Positions 26,237 to 33,066 of a DNA stretch of 44,612 bases are shown here, piece by piece. The notes under the pieces were generated by a model. That model was given only the letters and a program-made list of their open reading frames with translations, ran no database searches and was not told the origin of the DNA. Position numbers and translations under genes: made by a program. The DNA is taken from positions 1-44,612 of the forward strand of contig JAPVVU010000001.1 in the NCBI GenBank assembly GCA_028571885.1. The letters run 5' to 3'. How positions within the stretch are numbered: the first letter of the stretch is position 1; the number at the start of each line of letters is the position of its first letter. This DNA is from Gammaproteobacteria bacterium. GTDB lineage: Bacteria > Pseudomonadota > Gammaproteobacteria > GRL18.

Positions 26237-27784
26237 ATGAAGTCTATTGCTGGATATAATGTAATAAAACTCATTGCAAAAGGTGGTATGGCAGCTATCT
26301 ATCTGGCAGAGCAGCAATCCCTGCAGCGCCAGGTTGTTCTTAAGTTTTTAAACCCGAAATTAGATGAAGCAGTAAAAAAACGATTTATTGATGAAGGTCG
26401 TATAATTGCTTCACTTAAACATCCCAATATTATCACTGTGTTTGATGTTGTCAGTTCTGGTAATCATAATTTTATTGCTATGGAGTATTTACCTGATGGC
26501 GATCTTGAATCACGACTACTCAAAAAACTTGATACTTTTTGTGTCCTTAATATTATCAGTAAAATTGCTGATGCGCTTCATGTAGTTCATAAGCAAGGTA
26601 TAATACATGGCGATATTAAACCTGCAAATATCCTATTTCGTGGTACCGACTGTCCGCTTTTAACTGATTTTGGAATCTCACATAGAATCGAGCCAAAAAA
26701 AGAAGTAGACCTTGGCTCTGGTGACCTTTATGCCAGTCCTACTTATGCTTCACCTGAGCTCATTCAAGGCAAGCCCTTTGACTATCGAACGGATATTTAT
26801 AGTCTGGGGATTATGCTGTATGAAATGTTATTAGGTGAAAAACCATTTACTGGTGAAACTGAAATAGAAACAATTGCTAATAGCATTCAACAGCCGGTTC
26901 CTCAACTACCAGAACCACTTAAAGAGCTGCAACCCCTATTGGAAAGCCTACTGGCAAAATCGCCAGATGATCGCTTATCTGATGCCAAACTGGTTTCACG
27001 CTTTATCATCCAGTACCTCAAGGATCATCCGGATTTAAGCAAACCATCTTCTGACACCAATTTAATTGATACTGATGTTGTCGTTGAATATATTGCAAAA
27101 AATAAAGATGTAAAATCAAAAAAAACAAAAACTAATTATATTGGTACATCAATTCTAACACTTATACTACTACTTACTATCTTGTTAAATAAAGACACTT
27201 TATGGCATGAATATCTTGCTAATCCACCGGTCACAGCACCACCATTAATTACCACTACAGTTGAGCCAAAAGAAAACAACATTGCTTTATCTGAGAGTGA
27301 GCAATTCAACGAACCTAAACTTGAATTATATGAACAGCAAAATATCCTGAATCAAAAAAACAGAGAGCTTGCTCAGGTAAAGAAAGAGTTAAAAAAGCAA
27401 CGAAAACTGATTCAAAATAAACAGCTTAATAACAAAAGAAGGATTAGAAGCTTAATTAATAAAGGGCAAGCTTCTTTAAAAAAATATCATCTGACCACTC
27501 CTTTAAACGATAACGCATTATATTATTTTCAAAAAGTGCTTGAATTAGATACTACTAATAAAAAGGCTAAAAAAGGTGTTGAAGATGTTGTCTACCGATA
27601 TGAATTGCTTGCTCGAGGTGAACTGGATAAATACCATTATCAAAAAGCTCAATCGTATATCAGTTCTGGCCTGAGTATTGATGCAAAAAATGAACGGCTG
27701 CTGGCATTGCAAAATGAAGCAAATTTACATAATGAACCTAAAAGGATAATTAACAAAGTAAAAGGTTTTTTTAATAATTTATAA
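26237..27784 (+). CDS. Membrane Ser/Thr protein kinase with extracytoplasmic coiled coil and TPR-like region (second of pair)
   Basis: 515 residues. The kinase domain has the same residue numbers as its neighbour: LIAKGGMAAIY, K36 in VVLKFL, HGDIKPAN (124-131) and DFG (144-146), showing tandem duplication. A membrane helix at about 298-316 is followed by a Pro/Thr-rich segment, a Lys/Glu/Gln coiled coil (about 350-400) and a helical part with ALYYFQKVLELDTTNKKAKKG that looks like TPR repeats (about 410-500). The outer part probably senses or binds something in the periplasm, which the first kinase cannot do. The start is 72 bp after the first kinase stop; both are likely in one transcript. 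Confidence 0.93.
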   Translation: MKSIAGYNVIKLIAKGGMAAIYLAEQQSLQRQVVLKFLNPKLDEAVKKRFIDEGRIIASLKHPNIITVFDVVSSGNHNFIAMEYLPDGDLESRLLKKLDTFCVLNIISKIADALHVVHKQGIIHGDIKPANILFRGTDCPLLTDFGISHRIEPKKEVDLGSGDLYASPTYASPELIQGKPFDYRTDIYSLGIMLYEMLLGEKPFTGETEIETIANSIQQPVPQLPEPLKELQPLLESLLAKSPDDRLSDAKLVSRFIIQYLKDHPDLSKPSSDTNLIDTDVVVEYIAKNKDVKSKKTKTNYIGTSILTLILLLTILLNKDTLWHEYLANPPVTAPPLITTTVEPKENNIALSESEQFNEPKLELYEQQNILNQKNRELAQVKKELKKQRKLIQNKQLNNKRRIRSLINKGQASLKKYHLTTPLNDNALYYFQKVLELDTTNKKAKKGVEDVVYRYELLARGELDKYHYQKAQSYISSGLSIDAKNERLLALQNEANLHNEPKRIINKVKGFFNNL

Positions 27785-27847
27785 TAAAAAACGTATTTTC
27801 ACATGGAAATCAAATTATAATAGTCTATTATTACAATAATCTCTTAC

Positions 27848-27875
27848 TTGCGTGAAAGCGTTCATATTGTATACA
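27848..27875 (+). promoter_or_regulatory. Possible promoter of the FHA gene
   Basis: TTGCGT (27848-27853) and TATACA (27870-27875) are separated by 16 bp, 23 bp before the FHA gene start. This could give the FHA gene its own expression in addition to read-through from the kinases. The boxes are imperfect, so this is a candidate only. Confidence 0.4.
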
Positions 27876-27897
27876 AAATTCTTATTTGGGAGTTAAA

Positions 27898-28362
27898 ATG
27901 AGACTGGTTTTAAGATTTGATGGTCAGGATGTTCAAGAATTTGTACTGGATAAAAAAGATATCACCATTGGTCGAGTAGCCAGGAATGATATTGCTATTG
28001 ATAATTTAGCCATTAGTAGTCATCATGCTACTGTTCATGCTATGGAAGAAGGTGCTGTTTTAGAGGATATGAACAGTACTAATGGTACATTCGTAAATGA
28101 TAAAAAAGTCACTCGCCATACTCTTAAAGATGGTGATATTATCGGCATTGGAAAACACCAGATTCTTTTTTTTAATAATTCAGCTTTTTCTACCGCAGGT
28201 TCAGACGATCAAAGTGAAGCAACCGTTATGATGTCGTCAGATTTCCAGCAGCAATTACAGCAAGAACTTTCCAAGAGTAAAACCGCCACGCGTACGACAA
28301 CAAGAAGAGTGCATAAGAAAAAAGGTTTCTTTGCGAAAATAAAAGAAATGTTTGGCTTCTAA
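27898..28362 (+). CDS. FHA domain protein
   Basis: 154 residues from ATG 27898, which follows the ribosome-binding site GGGAG (27888-27892); a TTG at 27886 would overlap that site and is rejected. The FHA domain (about 1-92) keeps the phosphothreonine-binding residues: TIGR with R26, ISSHHA, and the NSTNGT loop. The C-terminal tail has an acidic EATVMMSSD segment that could be a phosphorylation target, then a Thr/Arg/Lys-rich stretch (ATRTTTRRVHKKK), and finishes with an amphipathic FFAKIKEMFGF end. As a phospho-Thr reader next to two kinases, it is the probable partner or substrate of them. Confidence 0.9.
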   Translation: MRLVLRFDGQDVQEFVLDKKDITIGRVARNDIAIDNLAISSHHATVHAMEEGAVLEDMNSTNGTFVNDKKVTRHTLKDGDIIGIGKHQILFFNNSAFSTAGSDDQSEATVMMSSDFQQQLQQELSKSKTATRTTTRRVHKKKGFFAKIKEMFGF

Positions 28363-28383
28363 ATAACTGTTCCTAAACAATGA

Positions 28384-28458
28384 GCATCAGAACCTGGCAT
28401 TTATTATTGTGCTCAGTCTGCGTCAAATCGCTCAATAATAAATGCCGAGTTCTGATGC
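28384..28458. repeat. 26-bp inverted repeat with 23-nt loop
   Basis: Arms 28384-28409 and 28433-28458 are complementary at 24 of 26 positions (mismatches at the CT/TC step), and AATGA / TCATT just outside extend the pairing past a two-base bulge. There is no T run after it, and a separate strong terminator follows 80 bp later. It could be an mRNA 3'-end stabiliser or a MITE-like remnant; no target-site duplication is evident. Confidence 0.7.
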
Positions 28459-28537
28459 GGATCATTAAATAATAAATACTCACTATTTCCCCTCATGGGG
28501 CCTACTTTTGGTGGAACACTAATTTAGATAATATGAC

Positions 28538-28576
28538 AAAAAAGGCCTGATCCATTTCTGGATCAGGCCTTTTTTT
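28538..28576. terminator. Bidirectional intrinsic terminator between FHA gene and sat
   Basis: A perfect 17-bp stem pairs 28538-28554 with 28559-28575 around a four-base loop TTTC. The core is GGCCTGATCCA and the arms end in A6 on the left and T7 on the right, so it works in both directions, as needed between these convergent genes. Confidence 0.9.
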
Positions 28577-28714
28577 GTAGTACTTTTTTTGTAGTAAAAG
28601 AACAGAAGTAATAAATTACATTACGACTTCTTAGTGCTTCTAAGCAACTTAAAATTTTGCAACCATGTTATTAAGAATTTTATATTACAAAAACAATGGT
28701 CGGTAAATTTTAAA

Positions 28715-28776
28715 TTTAGCTAAGGGCTTTTTTAAGTTTAGCTAAAGGCTTTTTTAAGTTCAGCTAAGGGCTTTAA
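28715..28776. repeat. Three tandem 22-bp units downstream of sat
   Basis: Units 28715-28736 and 28737-28758 differ at one position; the third, 28759-28776, is partial and differs at one position within the shared part. The shared core is AGCTAAGGGCTTT. The array ends three bases before the sat stop codon, so it forms the start of the sat 3' untranslated region. Confidence 0.8.
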
Positions 28777-28779
28777 TTA

Positions 28780-29970
28780 CTACTTGATGCTTTCGTAATA
28801 ATCCATCAGGATCTGAGCAACCTCAGGGCGTGAGAATTCTTTAGGTGGTGCAATACCATTACCTAACATTTCACGAACCTTAGTACCGGAAAGCAGCACG
28901 AAATCATCTTTAGTATGATCAGGAGCTTCACACATCATAACAACTTTATCTAATTTCTTAGAATAAGCAGTATGATCAGCTTTAAATATTTCAATCTCTA
29001 ATGCGTCTTCAGGTACATCATTGTCAAAAATAGTTTGTGCATCAAATGCACCATAATGATCACCAACACCAGCATGGTCACGACCAATAATGAAGTGAGT
29101 TGCCCCCATATTTTGACGGAAAACAGCATGTAATACACCTTCACGTGGACCGGCATATAACATATCAAATCCGTAACCAGTCACCATTGCACTGTTTTTA
29201 GGGAAATATAATTCAACCATTTTACGAATTGCAGCATCACGAACCGGAGCAGGAATATCACCTGGCTTTAATTTGCCTAACAGCATGTGAATAACCAGGC
29301 CATCACAATCAAGACGATCCATTGCCATGTGACAAAGTTCTTCGTGCGCAAGGTGCATAGGATTACGAGTCTGGAAAGCAACAATCTTCTTCCAGCCGCG
29401 TTCAGCGATTTCGTTACGAATTTCAACCGCTGTACGGAACGTATCAGGGAATTCACTTTGGAAATAGGAGAAATTCAGCACCTGGATAGGACCAGACAAA
29501 CAAACTTTGCCCTGTGCAACAAAAGCATCAACACCAGGATGCGCTTCATCAGGGCTTGGCGCATAGACTTTTTGAGAAATCAAAGCGATTTCTTCATCAG
29601 TAAATTCTTCAACAGACTCAACGTCCATTACAGCAAGAATAGGGTTGCCATCAACATTAGGATCTTTAAGGGCAATACGATCGCCTGCTTTGATGCCGCC
29701 GGCATCCTGCAGCAGGTTAAGAACTGGAGTTGGCCAGAAAAGACCGGAAGTGGTTTTCATATCAGTAGCAACTGATAAAGTATCCGCTTTATTCATATAA
29801 CCTGTCAGAGGATTAAAATAACCAGCACCCAGCATAACCGCATTTGCTGCTGTTGCAGAGCTAACCACGACAGAAGCAAGACCTTCAGCTTCTTTGTGCA
29901 ACGCTTCATTTTTAGCTGAATCATAAACGAATAGCGGGTTTAGTTCATCCGACCCATGAGGTTTGATCAT
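28780..29970 (-). CDS. sat: ATP sulfurylase (sulfate adenylyltransferase)
   Basis: 396 residues from ATG 29970, supported by GGAGAA at 29976-29981; a further upstream ATG (30012) lacks such a site. The nucleotide-binding motif FQTRNPMHLAHEEL has the two histidines of the HxxH signature, and GRDHAGVGDHYGAFDAQ, TKVREMLGNG and an N-terminal MLGAGYFNPLTGYM complete the homo-oligomeric Sat family, distinct from the CysDN type. It interconverts sulfate plus ATP with APS plus pyrophosphate. In sulfur oxidisers it works with AprBA in the ATP-forming direction; in other bacteria it activates sulfate. No apr or cys genes are nearby, so the direction is open. An FNR-like site lies upstream. Confidence 0.95.
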   Translation of the reverse strand: MIKPHGSDELNPLFVYDSAKNEALHKEAEGLASVVVSSATAANAVMLGAGYFNPLTGYMNKADTLSVATDMKTTSGLFWPTPVLNLLQDAGGIKAGDRIALKDPNVDGNPILAVMDVESVEEFTDEEIALISQKVYAPSPDEAHPGVDAFVAQGKVCLSGPIQVLNFSYFQSEFPDTFRTAVEIRNEIAERGWKKIVAFQTRNPMHLAHEELCHMAMDRLDCDGLVIHMLLGKLKPGDIPAPVRDAAIRKMVELYFPKNSAMVTGYGFDMLYAGPREGVLHAVFRQNMGATHFIIGRDHAGVGDHYGAFDAQTIFDNDVPEDALEIEIFKADHTAYSKKLDKVVMMCEAPDHTKDDFVLLSGTKVREMLGNGIAPPKEFSRPEVAQILMDYYESIK

Positions 29971-30068
29971 GTAATTTCTCCAAATATTGACATAACGCAT
30001 CAGCTTATCCAATGCGAGCTAAAATTTTTTAACCGTGAAAGACTAGCTTATTGTGCACTTAAATAGCA

Positions 30069-30082
30069 TTGATCTTTATCAA
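30069..30082. promoter_or_regulatory. Perfect FNR/ANR-type box upstream of sat
   Basis: TTGATCTTTATCAA is a perfect match to the consensus TTGAT-N4-ATCAA and is the same on both strands in its half-sites. It lies 99-112 bp before the sat start, in a gap where sat is the only gene that starts. On the minus strand TAGTCT (30045-30040) lies about 33 bp from the box centre, which would place the box near -41.5, the usual activator position. Regulation by an oxygen-sensing FNR-family protein is inferred. Confidence 0.65.
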
Positions 30083-30170
30083 ATATCTTTAAAATAAAAA
30101 AATATAAGCGCCTAGATACCACAAAAAAATAATAATCACGGTAATTTTGTGCCATGAATTCTACCAGAAA

Positions 30171-30202
30171 AAACCCTGTATTTGGGAAAAAATACAGGGT
30201 TT
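30171..30202 (-). terminator. Intrinsic terminator after lpd
   Basis: AAACCCTGTATTT (30171-30183) pairs perfectly with AAATACAGGGTTT (30190-30202) around a six-base loop. On the minus strand the stem is followed by a T run (30176-30166 region reads TTTTTTCTGG). It starts 27 bp after the lpd stop and ends the sucA-sucB-lpd operon. Confidence 0.85.
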
Positions 30203-30229
30203 CAATGATATTTAGAGAACACTAATATT

Positions 30230-31705
30230 CTAATTTCTTTGCGTAATATGCAGAGCATTACCTGAAACGGCCAATGATGCCTCATGAAAAGCTTCTGAGA
30301 ATGTGGGATGAGCAAACATTGTAAGTGCAATATCTTCTGAACTTGCACCAAATTCCATCGCAATAACGGCCTGGGCTATTAACTCAGAAGCATGAGAACC
30401 CAATATGTGAACACCTAAAATTTTATCAGTTTTTGAATCTGAAACTATTTTAACAAACCCTTTTGTCTCATTGACTGCTTGAGCACGACCACTGGCTGAA
30501 AAAGGAAATGTGCCGACATTATATTCAATGCCTGAAGCTTTTAAAGTTTGTTCTGATTTGCCAACCCATGCTAATTCAGGGTGAGTGTAGATAACCGATG
30601 GAATTAACTCATAATTAACAGATCTATAATTTCCTGCAATGTGTTCTGCAACCATTAGACCTTCTTCTGAGCCTTTATGTGCCAGCATAGGACCTCTAAC
30701 CGTATCACCAATTGCATAAATCCCGGGCAGCGAGGTTTCACACTTGTCATTGACATGGATTAAGCCGCCTTCATCCATAACTAAATCAGTTTCATCATTA
30801 AAAAGCCCTTCGCTGTTGGGATGCCGACCAACAGCAATAATTAATTTATCGAATACTTCGTGATGTTCTCCATCAGAGTCCGTAAATTTAACGTGCACGG
30901 CATTGTTTTTTGCTTTTGCTTTGAGTAAACGGGCATTAAGTTTGATATCCAATCCTTGATTTATAAATAACTTAAAGCTCTCTTTAGCAATAAATTCATC
31001 AGCAAAAGGAAGAAATGTATCTTGTGCTTCAAAAATTTTGACCTCGGCGCCTAGACGCTTCCAGACACTACCCAATTCAAGTCCTATGACACCTGAGCCG
31101 ATAATGCCGAGCTTTTTGGGGACTTTGTCAAATGCCAGTGCCCCCGTAGAATCAACAATGCATTCATCATCAATGGGCGCTATGGACAAGTTAACAGGGG
31201 ATGAACCTGTGGCAATAATAATGTTATTAGTATTTAACTGCTGTATATCTTTATTATGAAGTTGGATTACAACAACTTTTTTAAATTCGTCATGGTTTTT
31301 TTTATGACCTGGGGATTCACTTTTTGAATTTTCAATAGTGGCATTACCTTGAATCCAATCAATTTTATTTGATTTGAACAGTGATTCAATACCCAGGGTT
31401 AAGGTATTAACCACATTGTCTTTTCTTTCCATCATCTGTTTTAAATTAAGTGATACTGAATCAGTGAGAATACCGTGCTGTGCCAGTGAACTTTCACTTT
31501 GTTTATAAAGCTCAGATGATTCAAGCAGTGCCTTAGAAGGAATACAGCCAGCATTGAGACAAGTACCGCCGAGTTTTGGATTATTATTTTCATCAAGCCA
31601 ATTATCGATACAGGCAGTTTTTAATCCTAATTGTGCACAACGAATTGCAGCGACATAACCTGCAGGTCCTGCACCAATAACCACAACGTCATAATTTTTT
31701 TTCAT
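30230..31705 (-). CDS. lpd: Dihydrolipoamide dehydrogenase (E3)
   Basis: 491 residues. FAD-binding VVIGAGPAGYVAAI, redox disulfide GGTCLNAGCIPSKAL, NAD-binding GIIGSGVIGLELGSVWKRLG, and the C-terminal catalytic histidine in FAHPTFSEAFHEA are all present, and YAIGDTVRGPMLAHKGSEEG matches the second FAD segment. It reoxidises the dihydrolipoyl group of E2 and makes NADH. It is the third gene of the 2-oxoglutarate dehydrogenase operon, 95 bp after sucB; the same E3 may also serve pyruvate dehydrogenase. A 20-residue insertion rich in Lys, His and Glu (KSESPGHKKNHDEFKK) near residue 130 is longer than in the E. coli enzyme. Confidence 0.97.
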   Translation of the reverse strand: MKKNYDVVVIGAGPAGYVAAIRCAQLGLKTACIDNWLDENNNPKLGGTCLNAGCIPSKALLESSELYKQSESSLAQHGILTDSVSLNLKQMMERKDNVVNTLTLGIESLFKSNKIDWIQGNATIENSKSESPGHKKNHDEFKKVVVIQLHNKDIQQLNTNNIIIATGSSPVNLSIAPIDDECIVDSTGALAFDKVPKKLGIIGSGVIGLELGSVWKRLGAEVKIFEAQDTFLPFADEFIAKESFKLFINQGLDIKLNARLLKAKAKNNAVHVKFTDSDGEHHEVFDKLIIAVGRHPNSEGLFNDETDLVMDEGGLIHVNDKCETSLPGIYAIGDTVRGPMLAHKGSEEGLMVAEHIAGNYRSVNYELIPSVIYTHPELAWVGKSEQTLKASGIEYNVGTFPFSASGRAQAVNETKGFVKIVSDSKTDKILGVHILGSHASELIAQAVIAMEFGASSEDIALTMFAHPTFSEAFHEASLAVSGNALHITQRN

Positions 31706-31800
31706 TTTGTTTGCCTGTATTTTTAAAGAGGCTTATTTGTTTTCAACACTTTTCTTTTCAATACTAATTGCTGATAATTTAACAGTTAATGCTTATGCTG

Positions 31801-33051
31801 CTATATCTCTAGTAATAAGCGGGAAGGATCTTCAATAAAATTCTTGATGGTCACTAAAAACTGTACTGCTTCACGACCATCAATTATTCTATGATCATAA
31901 GAAAGCGCAAGATACATAACGGGTCTAATGACAATTTCGCCATTCTCAACCACGGGTCGTTCCTGAATTTTATGCATACCTAAAATAGCACTTTGTGGTG
32001 GATTGAGTATTGGTGTCGATAAGAGTGAACCAAATACACCGCCATTAGTGATTGAGAATGATCCACCAGTTATTTCATCAAGACTCAGCTGGTTATCTCT
32101 GGCTTTTATTGCCAGGGTTTTAATTGCCTGTTCAATACCGGCCATTGATAAGAACTCAGCATTTTTTAATACAGGTACCACCAGTCCTCTTGGAGAAGAA
32201 ACTGCAACGCCAATATCAAAATAGCTATGATAGACAATATCATTGCCATCTATAGACGCATTCACTTCAGGAAATTGCTTGAGGGCTTCTACGGTGGCTT
32301 TAACAAAAAAAGACATAAAACCTAATTTAATATCATGTGTTTTCTCAAAAAGATCTTTATAACGTTTACGCAAATCCATAACAGGCTGCATATTCACTTC
32401 ATTGAAGGTTGTTAATATGGCTGCATTTTGTTGGGCATCTAACAATCTCTGAGCAATTCTGGCCCGTAATCTTGTCATTGGCACACGTCGGTCTTCACGG
32501 AAGTCGTTTGCAGGAAGAGGGGATGACGATGAAATGTCTGAGTTAATTATACTCGTTTCAGGTTTAGACGTTATTACCTTCTTTGAACCTGATTCAACTA
32601 ATTTCAACACATCTTCTTTTAAGACTCGTCCATCTTTTCCTGAGCCGACTACCTGAGAAGCACTGACATTATTTTCCATCATCATTTTCTTTGCGGCAGG
32701 TGAAATAACCGGGTGATCATTTACCTGCCCATCTACCGGAGTGGATTCTGATTCATTGCTTTGCTGTACCTGTATGGCGGTGTCCGCACTGCTTTCATCT
32801 GACTCAATAATAACCCCTAATAGTTGTTGCCCAATAACAGTTGAACCATCAGGCTCGATTATCTCTTTTAAAACACCTGAAACGGGTGATGGCACTTCCA
32901 AAACAACCTTATCTGTTTCAATATCTACAATGGGATCATCACGTTCAATAAAGTCACCAGCCTGTTTATACCAGCTGATAACTACTGCATCAGAAACAGA
33001 TTCCGGAAGAACCGGCACTTTTATTTCATGTGACTGACTGGCATTGCTCAT
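31801..33051 (-). CDS. sucB: 2-oxoglutarate dehydrogenase E2, dihydrolipoyl succinyltransferase
   Basis: 416 residues. One lipoyl domain (about 9-85) has the modified lysine K48 in IETDKVVLEVPSP. A Ser/Asp/Pro-rich linker leads to the E3-binding domain (about 112-150, SPAAKKMMMENNVSASQVVGSG), and the catalytic domain (about 185-416) ends with the active-site H387 and D391 in DHRIIDGREAV. The enzyme transfers the succinyl group to CoA and forms the core of the complex. The start is 15 bp after the sucA stop; the two are cotranscribed. Confidence 0.97.
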   Translation of the reverse strand: MSNASQSHEIKVPVLPESVSDAVVISWYKQAGDFIERDDPIVDIETDKVVLEVPSPVSGVLKEIIEPDGSTVIGQQLLGVIIESDESSADTAIQVQQSNESESTPVDGQVNDHPVISPAAKKMMMENNVSASQVVGSGKDGRVLKEDVLKLVESGSKKVITSKPETSIINSDISSSSPLPANDFREDRRVPMTRLRARIAQRLLDAQQNAAILTTFNEVNMQPVMDLRKRYKDLFEKTHDIKLGFMSFFVKATVEALKQFPEVNASIDGNDIVYHSYFDIGVAVSSPRGLVVPVLKNAEFLSMAGIEQAIKTLAIKARDNQLSLDEITGGSFSITNGGVFGSLLSTPILNPPQSAILGMHKIQERPVVENGEIVIRPVMYLALSYDHRIIDGREAVQFLVTIKNFIEDPSRLLLEI

Positions 33052-33066
33052 AATGATATATTCTCC

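Larger units (their letters stand above)
28363..28779. other. Intergenic region between convergent FHA gene and sat
   Basis: About 417 bp with no gene. It holds three structured parts that are listed separately: a long inverted repeat (28384-28458), a bidirectional terminator (28538-28576) and a three-unit 22-bp tandem repeat (28715-28776). Just after the terminator, 28570-28599 shows a smaller duplication of TTTTTTTGTAGTA. Confidence 0.8.

Noticed and set aside
29287..29775. 162-codon plus-strand reading frame opposite sat
   Set aside because: It is fully antisense to the well-conserved sat gene, has no recognisable domain and no ribosome-binding site; it is a shadow of sat codon use.
30171..30202. 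Operator or regulatory palindrome near sat
   Set aside because: The perfect stem directly after the lpd stop with a T run on the minus strand is better explained as the lpd terminator.
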